From contig CACKZV010000003.1 of the NCBI GenBank assembly GCA_902604795.1, positions 62,001 to 126,000 of the forward strand: a stretch of DNA of 64,000 nucleotides. The letters are read 5' to 3'. Below are positions 11,386 through 21,405 of this stretch, one piece after another. Position numbers and translations under genes: made by a program. Position 1 is the stretch's first letter. The number at the start of each line of letters is the position of its first letter. Origin of the DNA: an uncultured Pelagibacteraceae bacterium (GTDB lineage Bacteria; Pseudomonadota; Alphaproteobacteria; Pelagibacterales; Pelagibacteraceae). Under the pieces are notes generated by a model. That model was not told where the DNA came from, searched no databases, and saw only the letters and a list, made by a program, of their open reading frames with translations.

Positions 11386-13059
11386 TTATGATTTTTCTAA
11401 ACCCTCTAATAATTTAGATTTTATTTTTGATTTCATTTTATCTTCTGTTTCTTCAAGCTCTAGAACAGCCCGCCAATAATAGTTTGCTTGTAGTTTTTTA
11501 TTTAGTCTCCAAAGAACATCGCCATAATGATCGTTAACAATTGGATCATCTGGCATAAGCTGCAAAGCTCTTTTTAAATATTTTTCAGCATTAATATAAT
11601 CACCAATCAAATAATATCCCCAACCAACAGAATCTGTTATATAAGGATCATCTTCTTTTTGTTTGTAGGCTGACTGTATCATTTCTATTGCTTCATCTAT
11701 TTTGTGGTTTCTTTCTAGCCAACTATAAGCAAGGTAATTCATAGTATATGGTTCATTTGGATATATTTTTAAACTCTCTAACATATCTTTGTCCGCTTTT
11801 TCATAATTTCCCATCCTTTCATAGCTGCTACCTCTTCTGTATAGAATCCTTGAAAGTGCATAAGAATTTTTTTCAACTTTTTTCATTAATTCAGTGTAAT
11901 ATTTGATAGCGATTTCATAATTTTCAAAACCTTTGTTAATATTCGCATAGTCATAAAGGATTTTTAAAGTTGGAGACTTTATAGATTTGAAATGCTTCTT
12001 AATATAAATTGCAGCTTCTTCTTCTGAATTATCTTCAGATAGTATTCTCCCAATCTTTTTTGTTTTATACCAAAAGTATAATTTATCTTTTTTTTTGAAA
12101 TCTTCTAAAATTTTATTTGCTTGGTAATTATTCTTATTTAAGTAATAATTTTCAGCAAGCAAGGTCTGATTAAAATAAAATTCAGGATTTAAGTATTCTG
12201 ATATTCTTAAATAAAAATTTGACTGATCAAAAATATTTTGAGTAGAAAATAAATTAGATACCAAATAAAAGATCTCAGCCAAAATATCATTTTCGTTTTT
12301 ACAAGAGAAATGAGTTTTAAATTTTTTATAATCTTCATTATCGATCCAATCTTTTATTTGATGTAATAATATACTATCTCCTAAAGGTTCAATTCTTTTA
12401 GATACTTCATTAACTTTTTGAAGTTCTTTATTCTCAATCAGATTTGCAAAATAAAAAAACATATATCTCGAATAATCTCCATCAGAACTATTTAATAACC
12501 TTTCAAAATATGAATTTGTTTTTTGTGAATTTAAAAAACAATTCTGAAAAGCAGTTGAAATTAAACTTAATGATCCATATTTATTATCTTCAATTGCCTC
12601 TTTTTTAAGAAACAGATAATTAAAATCTTTCAAAATTTTGTAAATTACGTATTCGTAAGTTCCATCATCTTTGTCCATTTGAAATTCTTTGATTCTTTTA
12701 TTGGCTTGTTTAAAATCTTTTTTCTTAAAGCTATCAACTAAAAGGAGAAGGTTAAGTTCAAAGGTATTTGAGTTAATATCATTTTTTGAAATTTTTATTT
12801 GGTCTATTCCTTTTTTAACTTGTCCATTTAAAACTAGTGAAAATACATACTTTTTTAAAAAATTATCATGTTTTTGAATAAGAAATTTAGATGAATTAAA
12901 ATAATCAAGTGCAGCCGCATTTTTTTGATTACCTGATGAAACTAAAGCAGAAAAATAATTAGAGAGATACTTTTGATTGAATTTATTATTCTCAGAATTA
13001 CTTGAATATGTGCTGGTTTGCAGTGCTAAAAATGATAAAATTACTAATATAAATTTCAT
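11386..13059 (-). CDS. TPR-repeat protein with signal peptide
   Basis: Several C-terminal TPR units (YEKADKDMLESLKIYPNEPY..., YINAEKYLKRALQLMPDDP); start MKFILVILSFL preferred over the upstream start in the ORF track. Confidence 0.8.
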   Translation of the reverse strand: MKFILVILSFLALQTSTYSSNSENNKFNQKYLSNYFSALVSSGNQKNAAALDYFNSSKFLIQKHDNFLKKYVFSLVLNGQVKKGIDQIKISKNDINSNTFELNLLLLVDSFKKKDFKQANKRIKEFQMDKDDGTYEYVIYKILKDFNYLFLKKEAIEDNKYGSLSLISTAFQNCFLNSQKTNSYFERLLNSSDGDYSRYMFFYFANLIENKELQKVNEVSKRIEPLGDSILLHQIKDWIDNEDYKKFKTHFSCKNENDILAEIFYLVSNLFSTQNIFDQSNFYLRISEYLNPEFYFNQTLLAENYYLNKNNYQANKILEDFKKKDKLYFWYKTKKIGRILSEDNSEEEAAIYIKKHFKSIKSPTLKILYDYANINKGFENYEIAIKYYTELMKKVEKNSYALSRILYRRGSSYERMGNYEKADKDMLESLKIYPNEPYTMNYLAYSWLERNHKIDEAIEMIQSAYKQKEDDPYITDSVGWGYYLIGDYINAEKYLKRALQLMPDDPIVNDHYGDVLWRLNKKLQANYYWRAVLELEETEDKMKSKIKSKLLEGLEKS

Positions 13060-13069
13060 ATTTAAACTT

Positions 13070-13774
13070 ATGACTTTAAATCTCAAAAATCAAAATGACA
13101 TATTAAACCCTGAAAATCTTAACTCAAATGAAATTGAATATATATTTAATGATAAGCCAATTAACAGACTAAAAACTAAACCACAGCTAGAAGATAAAAA
13201 AAAACTTCTTTTAAAATTAAAGAATGAAATCGAAAATATAGATAACTGTGAACTGAAAAATAACGCTACACAACTAGTATTTGCTGATGGGAACAGCGAA
13301 AGTAAAATTATGGTAATCGGTGAAGGTCCAGGCCAAAAAGAAGACGAGCAAGGGAAGCCATTTGTGGGAGACGCTGGGCTATTATTGAATAAAATGTTAG
13401 CGGCTATTCAAATAAAAAGAAATAATATTTATATAACTAATGTAGTTAACTATCGACCGCCAAACAACAGGAAGCCTGAGCCTTCAGAAGTTAATAGATA
13501 CTCAAATTTTCTTAGAAAACATATTTCGATTATTGATCCTAAAATTTTAATTCTGATGGGTAGTACTGCAATGGAGTCACTTTTTGGATCTAAAATAAAA
13601 ATTTCAAAAGAAAGAGGTGTTTGGAAAGATTTAATCATTCATAATAAAACATACTTGACAATGATCACATTTCACCCAGCATATTTATTAAGGCAAGCTG
13701 AACAAAAAAAATATTCTTGGGCTGATTTAAAACAAATCAGGAAGAAAATTGATGAATTAAGAATATCAGTCTAA
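13070..13774 (+). CDS. Uracil-DNA glycosylase, family 4/5 type
   Basis: VIGEGPGQKEDEQGKPFVGDAGLLLNKML, ITNVVNYRPPNNRKP, TFHPAYLLRQ; start MTLNLKNQ avoids overlap with divergent TPR gene. Confidence 0.9.
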   Translation: MTLNLKNQNDILNPENLNSNEIEYIFNDKPINRLKTKPQLEDKKKLLLKLKNEIENIDNCELKNNATQLVFADGNSESKIMVIGEGPGQKEDEQGKPFVGDAGLLLNKMLAAIQIKRNNIYITNVVNYRPPNNRKPEPSEVNRYSNFLRKHISIIDPKILILMGSTAMESLFGSKIKISKERGVWKDLIIHNKTYLTMITFHPAYLLRQAEQKKYSWADLKQIRKKIDELRISV

Positions 13775-13781
13775 ATTTAAG

Positions 13782-13916
13782 ATGATAGAAATACATAAAA
13801 AATATATTAATTGGTGGAGAGAAAAACTTAATCTTTCAAATTATGGATTATTGTGGATTACTTTTATTAAAGGTTTGATTGTTGGAGTACTTTTATATCA
13901 TTTTTTTATTACATAA
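13782..13916 (+). CDS. Small (44 aa) putative single-TM protein
   Basis: ATG...TAA ORF MIEIHKKYINWWREKLNLSNYGLLWITFIKGLIVGVLLYHFFIT fills the gap between the UDG and rnhB; stop codon overlaps rnhB ATG; below ORF-track length cutoff. Confidence 0.55.
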   Translation: MIEIHKKYINWWREKLNLSNYGLLWITFIKGLIVGVLLYHFFIT

Positions 13917-14494
13917 TGAGAAAAATTATTGCTGGAGTTGATGAGGTTGGTAGAGGAAGTTTAATTGGTCCAGTGTATGCTGCAGCTGTTATTCTTAAAA
14001 AAAATATTAAAAAGAAAGAGATCAAAGATTCAAAGAAGTTAACTAAGATTGATAGAGAAAAATTAGCAAAATATATTAAAAAAAATTCTACTTGGGCAAT
14101 AGGATCTGCCTCAGTTAAGGAAATAGAAAAACTAAATATTTTAAATGCTAGTTTATTAGCTATGAAGAGAGCTGTAAAAAAACTAAAAGTTAAACCAAAT
14201 TTAGTACTTATTGACGGAAATAAATCACCAGAATTAAGAAATTATCTTATTAAAACAATAATTAAAGGAGACCAAAAAATTAAAGAAATATCAGCAGCAT
14301 CAATAATTGCAAAAGTTTCAAGGGATAAACTGATGTTCAAAATGTCAGAAAGTTTTAAAAAATATAAATGGGATTTAAATGCAGGTTATGGAACTAGAGA
14401 TCACATTAATGCTATTAGAAAATATGGAGTAACTAGATTTCATCGAAAAACATTCAACCCTATACACAACATATTGAGTCACAAAAAAAAATAG
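13916..14494 (+). CDS. rnhB: Ribonuclease HII
   Basis: IAGVDEVGRGSLIGPVYAAAVIL, DSKKLT, GDQKIKEISAASIIAKVSRD. Confidence 0.96.
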   Translation: MRKIIAGVDEVGRGSLIGPVYAAAVILKKNIKKKEIKDSKKLTKIDREKLAKYIKKNSTWAIGSASVKEIEKLNILNASLLAMKRAVKKLKVKPNLVLIDGNKSPELRNYLIKTIIKGDQKIKEISAASIIAKVSRDKLMFKMSESFKKYKWDLNAGYGTRDHINAIRKYGVTRFHRKTFNPIHNILSHKKK

Positions 14495-14552
14495 TAACAA
14501 GTAGACTCAAAATAATTCAATCTCAGGTTGACGAAGACTCTACTCTGGAGTC
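14476..14552. promoter_or_regulatory. Cluster of four GANTC sites upstream of ccrM
   Basis: GAGTC 14476-14480, GACTC 14504-14508, GACTC 14536-14540, GAGTC 14548-14552; the last two form an inverted repeat AGACTC-N7-GAGTCT. Confidence 0.6.
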
Positions 14553-14569
14553 TAATTAATAATTAAAAA

Positions 14570-15643
14570 ATGAGTAATCAAACTTTAAAAAACAAAATTA
14601 TTAATGGAGATAGTTTAAAGGAATTAAAAAAAATTCCTGATGAAACTTTTGAACTTATTTTTGCTGATCCCCCCTACAACCTTCAATTAAAAAAAGAATT
14701 GAGTAGACCAGATGCATCTAAAGTGGATGCTGTAGATGATAAATGGGATCAATTTGAAAGTTTTAAAAGTTATGATGAATTTACTTTTAATTGGTTAAAA
14801 GAATGTAAGAGAATTTTAAAAAAAAATGGATCAATTTGGGTAATAGGTAGCTACCACAATATTTTTAGAGTGGGTGCTACAATTCAAGATTTAGGTTTTT
14901 GGGTACTAAACGATGTAATTTGGAATAAAAATAATCCTATGCCAAATTTTAGGGGCACAAGGTTTACTAACGCACATGAAACACTTATTTGGGCATCAAA
15001 AAGTGAGGGGTCAAAATACACTTTCAATTATCAATCATTGAAATGCTTGAATGATGACCTCCAAATGAGATCTACATGGAACCTTCCAATCTGTAATGGC
15101 AAAGAAAGATTAAAAAATAACGGAAAAAAAGTCCATTCTACTCAAAAACCAGAAGCGTTGCTTCATAGAATAATATTAGCCTCATCAAATAAAAATGATT
15201 TTATTTTAGATCCATTTTTAGGATCAGGTACTACAGCTGTTGTTTCTAAAAAATTAGGTAGAAATTATTATGGAATTGAAAAGGAAAAAAATTATTTTGA
15301 TGCTACGAAAAAAAGATTAAAAAATACAGATATTATTAAAGATGAATATCTAGATACACTTCAAAATAATAGATCTAAAATAAGAATTCCTTTTGGATCA
15401 TTAGTTGAAATAGGCTTAATTAAACCTGGAACAGAAATTTATGATCAAAAGAAAAAAGTAAATGCTAAAATTATGGTGGATGGAAGTATAAAATATCAAC
15501 AATCAGAGGGTTCAATTCACAAAGTTGCTGCAAAAATTATTGGTGCTGAGAGCTGTAACGGATGGACTTTTTGGCATTATAAATCTGGAAAATCTTTAAA
15601 ACCAATTGATAATTTGAGACAAAGATTAAGGCCTACAAATTAA
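14570..15643 (+). CDS. ccrM: Adenine-specific DNA methyltransferase, CcrM-type (predicted GANTC)
   Basis: FADPPYNLQL, DPFLGSGTTAVVSKKLGRNYYGIE, long C-terminal extension typical of CcrM. Confidence 0.92.
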   Translation: MSNQTLKNKIINGDSLKELKKIPDETFELIFADPPYNLQLKKELSRPDASKVDAVDDKWDQFESFKSYDEFTFNWLKECKRILKKNGSIWVIGSYHNIFRVGATIQDLGFWVLNDVIWNKNNPMPNFRGTRFTNAHETLIWASKSEGSKYTFNYQSLKCLNDDLQMRSTWNLPICNGKERLKNNGKKVHSTQKPEALLHRIILASSNKNDFILDPFLGSGTTAVVSKKLGRNYYGIEKEKNYFDATKKRLKNTDIIKDEYLDTLQNNRSKIRIPFGSLVEIGLIKPGTEIYDQKKKVNAKIMVDGSIKYQQSEGSIHKVAAKIIGAESCNGWTFWHYKSGKSLKPIDNLRQRLRPTN

Positions 15644-16770
15644 GCTCTGTAAATTTTTCCCAAGTAACTTTCAAGAAATGTTTCATTTTTTGAAAGATAT
15701 TTCAAAATTTTATTTCTAATAAAAATACTAATGGGATTTGATAAGTGAAATGAAAAATGGTTTAACTTTGATTTATTATTTATAGAAGAAATACTACGAA
15801 TCCTTTCTTGATAGAATTCATTTGTACCACTCGAAATACTTTTTAATATATCGTTTGCAGTTTCAATGCTTTGGGAAGCTCCTTGAGCAAATGATGGGGG
15901 GAAAGTGAATAAAGCATCGCCTGACAAAAATATATTTTTTTTATATAGAGTTGGAAAACCGGTGCTAACGTAAACAGGAAATGATTTCAATTCACTTAAA
16001 TTTTCTAGGTTTATTTGGGATGTTTTTTGCAAACTAGATACTAAAGATGCTAAAAATTCCTCGGATTTGAATAAATCATAATTTTTTAATTCATCTGATG
16101 ATAATTTTTTTTTTATTATAGCTACAAAATTGTATTCATTATTTTGATTTACAGGATAGATCACATAGTGACTATTTGACCCCATATATATTGAAATATC
16201 ACTGTCGAAATCACCTTTTAATTTACCTCGCAGCGCAACATTAAGATTATATTTTGGATATATGCTTTCATTAAAAATTAGTGACCTCGTATTTGAAAAA
16301 ATACCGTCCGAAATAATTAAATAATCGAATTCTTCATTTTTATTATCTCCAAAAGAAATTCTGATGCCATTAGAATTATCTACTTTTGTTATATTTGAAT
16401 TAAAATTTATTTTTTCTTGTGGGGTGTTTTGAAATAAGAATTTTAATAATGTTGATCTTTTTAAAGTAGTGTATCTATTAGAATAATCATTAAATTGTGT
16501 AAGGTCTATATCGCATATTTTTTTTGAGTTATTTGCTTGTATGAAATTCACTTTTGAGGGAAAACTGACCTCAGATGCAGATATATTTTTAAATCCAATG
16601 CTATTTAATAATTTTATACTGTTTACTGATAATTGAATTCCATAACCTTCAAGAAAATTAAAATTATCTTTTTTCTCAAATATTTTATATTCAAAATCTT
16701 TTTGATTATTTAAAAGATTTGCAAAATATAAGCCCGATATCCCTCCACCAATAATCGCAATTTTTTTCAT
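15640..16770 (-). CDS. FAD-dependent monooxygenase (UbiH/salicylate hydroxylase-like)
   Basis: IAIIGGGISGLYFANLL N-terminal FAD motif; LSGDALFTFPPSFAQGASQSIETA. Confidence 0.8.
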   Translation of the reverse strand: MKKIAIIGGGISGLYFANLLNNQKDFEYKIFEKKDNFNFLEGYGIQLSVNSIKLLNSIGFKNISASEVSFPSKVNFIQANNSKKICDIDLTQFNDYSNRYTTLKRSTLLKFLFQNTPQEKINFNSNITKVDNSNGIRISFGDNKNEEFDYLIISDGIFSNTRSLIFNESIYPKYNLNVALRGKLKGDFDSDISIYMGSNSHYVIYPVNQNNEYNFVAIIKKKLSSDELKNYDLFKSEEFLASLVSSLQKTSQINLENLSELKSFPVYVSTGFPTLYKKNIFLSGDALFTFPPSFAQGASQSIETANDILKSISSGTNEFYQERIRSISSINNKSKLNHFSFHLSNPISIFIRNKILKYLSKNETFLESYLGKIYRA

Positions 16771-16774
16771 TAAT

Positions 16775-17761
16775 TTATTTGATACTATTAAGTATTTTCT
16801 TTGTAAACGAAGGTAAAGTCCAATTGCTTAAATCTTTAACATTAATAAAAAATCCATCGCTCTTTTCTGGTAAATTATTTTTCATATTAATTGCAATTCT
16901 CATATCCATATTTGACATTTTTATATTTATTCTTTTTCCTAAATGATTTTTAAATTTTATCTTAGGTATCTCATTCATGGGAAATATAGGCATATCTTTT
17001 AAAAAATTAAATTTTCTGTTTTTCAAAAGATAGTAATTATTCTTTTTATTTTGAAAAATATTTGCTTCAAAATACTTTTGTTTATTAAATTTATTTATTT
17101 TAATTATTTCAAAGTCATTTTTTTTAAAGGATTTACAATTTCTTGAGATGGGACATTGATAACAAAGTGGGTTGGATGGTTTACAAATTAATGCACCTAT
17201 TTCCATTATGGCTTGAGCATAATCACTAGCTCTAGTTGTTTCTCCAAAAAAAATTTTTTTTTGATGTAAATTTTCTTTATAAACTTCTTTTTCTTTTTTT
17301 AAATAAAATACTCTTTTTAAAATTCTTTCAACATTTCCATCTAAAGGAATTATTTTTTTATTGAATGCAATTGCCATAATTGCTTTAGATGTATAATCCC
17401 CTATTCCAGGTAATGATTTTAAATCATACTCATTTTTTGGAAGCTGGCCCTTAAATTCATTTATAATTTGTTTTGCTGATTTTTTAAGATTTCTGGCTCT
17501 TGAATAATACCCTAATCCCTCCCAACATTTCATCAATTTAGCATCTCTAACTCTTGATAAACTTTTTAAATCTGGGATTTTAGAAATAAAATTTTCAAAA
17601 TATGGTATTACAGTCTTCACTTGTGTTTGCTGTAACATAAATTCACTGACTAGCGTAAAATATTCTTTTTGAATTCTAGAGACTTTTTTTCGCCAAGGAA
17701 GATCTCTTTTATTATTATCGTACCAATTCAAAATTTTATTTGGTATGTTTTGACTTGTCAT
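16775..17761 (-). CDS. mutY: A/G-specific adenine glycosylase
   Basis: RDLPWRK, EFMLQQTQVKTVIPYF, LPGIGDYTSKAI, C-X6-C-X2-C-X5-C Fe-S cluster; start MTSQNIPN chosen. Confidence 0.93.
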   Translation of the reverse strand: MTSQNIPNKILNWYDNNKRDLPWRKKVSRIQKEYFTLVSEFMLQQTQVKTVIPYFENFISKIPDLKSLSRVRDAKLMKCWEGLGYYSRARNLKKSAKQIINEFKGQLPKNEYDLKSLPGIGDYTSKAIMAIAFNKKIIPLDGNVERILKRVFYLKKEKEVYKENLHQKKIFFGETTRASDYAQAIMEIGALICKPSNPLCYQCPISRNCKSFKKNDFEIIKINKFNKQKYFEANIFQNKKNNYYLLKNRKFNFLKDMPIFPMNEIPKIKFKNHLGKRINIKMSNMDMRIAINMKNNLPEKSDGFFINVKDLSNWTLPSFTKKILNSIK

Positions 17762-18241
17762 ATGAATTTTAAATATAATACTAAGCAGAGAACTAAATCT
17801 GTTCAAGGACTAAGATCTTTTAAAGATACTTTGCCCCAAGAAGCCAAAAGGATATTGAATAAAAAGGGTCAAATTTATTCAAATACTTTGGATAATTGGA
17901 AATTTCTTGTTGGCAAAGATTTATTTAATGTATCCTACCCAAGATCATATAAAAATTCTAAATTAAATGGGAGCTGTTTAAATATAATGGTAAAAAGAGG
18001 AAATGAAGTAGATTTAGAATACTCTAAGAAAGAAATAATAAAAAAAATTAATATATTTTTTGGCTATAATGTAGTCGATGATATTAAATTAAAAACTTTT
18101 GAGGGAGAGTTCGGAAAAATTAATGAAAACAAAATAAATAATGCGACAAAAAGCAAATATATCAAAAAAATTATAAATATTAAGAATAATAAGATTAAGC
18201 AATCTTTATTAGAGTTAAATAAGATATTTAAATCAAAATGA
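17762..18241 (+). CDS. DUF721 (DciA-like) protein
   Basis: DUF721-like sequence (WKFLVGKDLFNVSYPRSYK...) in mutY-DUF721-DsbA-smc order; start MNFKYNTKQ chosen. Confidence 0.65.
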   Translation: MNFKYNTKQRTKSVQGLRSFKDTLPQEAKRILNKKGQIYSNTLDNWKFLVGKDLFNVSYPRSYKNSKLNGSCLNIMVKRGNEVDLEYSKKEIIKKINIFFGYNVVDDIKLKTFEGEFGKINENKINNATKSKYIKKIINIKNNKIKQSLLELNKIFKSK

Positions 18242-18819
18242 AAAAAATACTAGTACAGACTATTATAATTTTATTATTCTTTGTAATTCATAATGCAAAA
18301 GCAAATATTAAATCGATTACTGAGGGTAATGTTGATGCAAAAGTAAAACTTATAGTTTTTGAGTCTTTAACATGTAGTCATTGTGCAGATTTCCATAAAA
18401 ATGTTTATCCTGGCTTAAAAGTTGATTTTATAGATAAAGGTTTAATTTTTATCGAATTTAGAAATTTTCCATTAGATATGGCTGCATTTAATGCATCAAA
18501 AATAGCTCATTGTAAGAATGATGGAAATTCAGAAATACTTCATCATTTATATAAAAATCAAAGTAGCTGGGTAAGAGGAAGCACAATTGAAGATCTAAAC
18601 AAAAACTTAAAAAAAGTAATTCAAGAATCAAATTTTAAATTAGATTTTGATAAATGTATAGCTAACTCAAAAATTGAAGATTTTATTTTAGAAGACCGAA
18701 TCAATGGAGCTAAAAACTATAAAATAGAGGCAACACCAACACTTATAATCAATGGTGAAAAGTTCGAAAATACATCTAACTATAAAAAATTAAAAAAATA
18801 TATAGAAAAACTGATATAA
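18238..18819 (+). CDS. Periplasmic DsbA-like thiol oxidoreductase
   Basis: Signal peptide; FESLTCSHCADFHKNVYP active site; TPTLIINGEKF. Confidence 0.85.
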   Translation: MKKILVQTIIILLFFVIHNAKANIKSITEGNVDAKVKLIVFESLTCSHCADFHKNVYPGLKVDFIDKGLIFIEFRNFPLDMAAFNASKIAHCKNDGNSEILHHLYKNQSSWVRGSTIEDLNKNLKKVIQESNFKLDFDKCIANSKIEDFILEDRINGAKNYKIEATPTLIINGEKFENTSNYKKLKKYIEKLI

Positions 18820-18827
18820 GTCATTGA

Positions 18828-21401
18828 ATGGAGTTTAAAAAAATCCAATTAAATGGCTTTAAGTCTTTTGCAGAGAAGACTAACTTTTTAATTGAAAAAG
18901 GTCTTACAGGAATTGTTGGTCCTAACGGTTGTGGAAAGTCGAACATAGTAGAATCTCTTAGATGGTGCATGGGAGAAACTTCAGCAAAAAGTATGAGAGG
19001 GTCTGGCATGGAGGATGTAATATTTTCAGGTACCTCGAACAAACCATCAAAGAATATTGCTGAAGTAGTTTTAAGTTTAAACAATGAAAATAAAGATGGA
19101 CCACACCAATTTAACAATTTAGAAGAAATAGAAATTAGAAGAAAAATTGAAAAAGATAAAGGGTCGAAGTTTTATATAAACAATAAAGAAGTTAGAGCAA
19201 AAGATGCACAAATGTTTTTTGCGGATCTATCTACAGGAGCTCATTCACCATCACTGATAAGTCAAGGAAGAATTGGAGCATTGGTTACAGCAAAACCGTC
19301 AGATAGAAGGGCTATACTTGAAGAAGCCGCTGGGATTGCAGGTTTGCATGTTAGAAGACATGAAGCAGAAATTAGATTAGGAGCAGCAGAAAATAATTTA
19401 AAGAGAGCTGACGAACTTAGAAGACAACAAGAAAAACAATTAGCAAATTTAGAAAAACAAGCCGAGGAAGCTGCAAAATATAAATTAATTTCTGAAGAAA
19501 TTAAAAAAGTAGAGGCGGGACTTTATTATTTAAGACTTTTAGAAATTGATAAAGAAATAACTTTAGAAAATGAAGTAAATAAAGAGGCAGATGGCAAAGT
19601 TGAGGAATTTAATAAACAAATTGGTGAATTAGAAACTAAAATTAAAAATGAAATTGAAAGAGTAGAACCTATACGACAAAGAAATATTGAAAATTTATCC
19701 AAGATTCAAAGATTAAATCTTGAACTAAAGTCTTTAGATGAGGAAAGTACAAGGATTAATGAAGAGATAGACACAATAAAAAGTTCTATAAAGGTTATAG
19801 ATGAAGATATTGATAGGGAAAAAAGTATTGTAATTGATGCAAATTCAAATGAAAAAAGATTAAAAGAAGAAAGAAATATCCTAATTGATACAGACTCAAA
19901 ATATTATGAGACAGAAAAACTCTCAAATCAAGACCTGGAAAACTCTAAGTCAAAATTAAAAAATGAACAAGATAGAATGGATGCATTATTAGAAAGTTTT
20001 AGTGCTGAATCTTTACAAAAAAATAATGAAATTATAAGCAACATAAAAAATCAAATCGAAGAAGTCAAAAAACTAATTTCAGAAAATAGAAATCATCAGA
20101 CAATAAAAATTTTAGATGAATGTATAATTAACTTGTCCTATTTAACTATGAAAGTTAAAGAAGTTGAAAATGATGACGTGATTTTAACTCTTACATCAAA
20201 AAGTGATCAAATAAAAAAATTACAGGATGACTATGCTGAAACTTATAGTAAAAACCAAAGTATAAAAAAAGAGTCTGTTAAAAGAAAAGAACGAATAAGT
20301 ATAATTGATCAAGAGTTTGAAAGCTGGCAAAATCTTTTAACTAATTCTGAAAAAATGGTAAATGAACTTAATACTAGAAAAAATAAACTTGTAGAAAAAT
20401 TGAATGGTTTAGAAAAACAGCCTCAATCTCAAGCAGAAAAAAAAGGAAAAATTTCCGAAAACTTAAGAATTTCAGAAAATGAAAAAAATGAAAATGAAAT
20501 TTTAGTTGAAAAAATTGATAATAATATTGCAGAAATTAGAGTTCAGTTAAATAATATAAAAGAAAGTTCAATAGAAATTAGAGAGAAGAAGGCTAGCTCA
20601 GGTGCAACAATTGAAGGTTTAAACAAAAGAAGAAGTGACTTATTGGAAAGAGTTATGACAGAATTAAACGTTGAGGAAGAAAATATACTTCATTATTCAA
20701 ATTTAGAGAAAGGAACAGAATTTCCAGATTTATTGACCCAAGAAGAATTACTAGATGAAAAAAAAAGAGAAAGAGAGAAACTTGGATCTGTTAATTTAAG
20801 AGCAGATGATGAAACTGAAAAGTATAAAACTGAAATAAAAAAAATGGAACAAGATAGGCAGGATCTTGTAACGGCAATATTGAAGTTAAAAGAGAGCATA
20901 ACTGAACTTAATCAAAAAGGTCGAGAAAGATTGTTGGATGCTTTTGAGAGAGTAAATAGAAAATTTAACGAGGTTTACACAAAATTATTTAATGGGGGTA
21001 ACGCTAAATTAGAACTTGTAGACTCAGATGACCCACTAGATGCTGGTTTAGAAATGCTAGTCAGTCCTCCTGGTAAAAGACTTCAATCCATTACCTTGCT
21101 TTCTGGTGGCGAACAAGCATTGACTGCATTATCCTTGATATTTGCAGTATTTCTTACTAATCCATCCCCTATTTGTGTACTTGATGAAGTAGATGCACCA
21201 CTAGATGATGCAAATGTAACAAGATTTTGTAATCTATTAAATGAACTGACAAAGATTACCTCCACAAGATTTATAATAGTAACCCACCATGCTTTAACAA
21301 TGTCAAAAATGGATCGATTATATGGGGTTACGATGCCAGAGAAAGGAATAAGTCAACTGGTTGCGGTTGACCTTCAAAAAGCTGAGAGCATGGTAGCTTA
21401 G
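18828..21401 (+). CDS. smc: Chromosome segregation protein SMC (short, 857 aa)
   Basis: Walker A GIVGPNGCGKSNIVES, signature LLSGGEQALTALSLIFA, Walker B ICVLDEVDAPLDD; coiled-coil middle. Confidence 0.94.
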   Translation: MEFKKIQLNGFKSFAEKTNFLIEKGLTGIVGPNGCGKSNIVESLRWCMGETSAKSMRGSGMEDVIFSGTSNKPSKNIAEVVLSLNNENKDGPHQFNNLEEIEIRRKIEKDKGSKFYINNKEVRAKDAQMFFADLSTGAHSPSLISQGRIGALVTAKPSDRRAILEEAAGIAGLHVRRHEAEIRLGAAENNLKRADELRRQQEKQLANLEKQAEEAAKYKLISEEIKKVEAGLYYLRLLEIDKEITLENEVNKEADGKVEEFNKQIGELETKIKNEIERVEPIRQRNIENLSKIQRLNLELKSLDEESTRINEEIDTIKSSIKVIDEDIDREKSIVIDANSNEKRLKEERNILIDTDSKYYETEKLSNQDLENSKSKLKNEQDRMDALLESFSAESLQKNNEIISNIKNQIEEVKKLISENRNHQTIKILDECIINLSYLTMKVKEVENDDVILTLTSKSDQIKKLQDDYAETYSKNQSIKKESVKRKERISIIDQEFESWQNLLTNSEKMVNELNTRKNKLVEKLNGLEKQPQSQAEKKGKISENLRISENEKNENEILVEKIDNNIAEIRVQLNNIKESSIEIREKKASSGATIEGLNKRRSDLLERVMTELNVEEENILHYSNLEKGTEFPDLLTQEELLDEKKREREKLGSVNLRADDETEKYKTEIKKMEQDRQDLVTAILKLKESITELNQKGRERLLDAFERVNRKFNEVYTKLFNGGNAKLELVDSDDPLDAGLEMLVSPPGKRLQSITLLSGGEQALTALSLIFAVFLTNPSPICVLDEVDAPLDDANVTRFCNLLNELTKITSTRFIIVTHHALTMSKMDRLYGVTMPEKGISQLVAVDLQKAESMVA

Positions 21402-21405
21402 GCTA

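Noticed and set aside
12977-13086. Overlapping N-termini of the divergent UDG and TPR ORFs as drawn in the ORF track
   Set aside because: Both have better internal starts (MTLNLKNQ at 13070; MKFILVILSFL at 13059), leaving a small gap.
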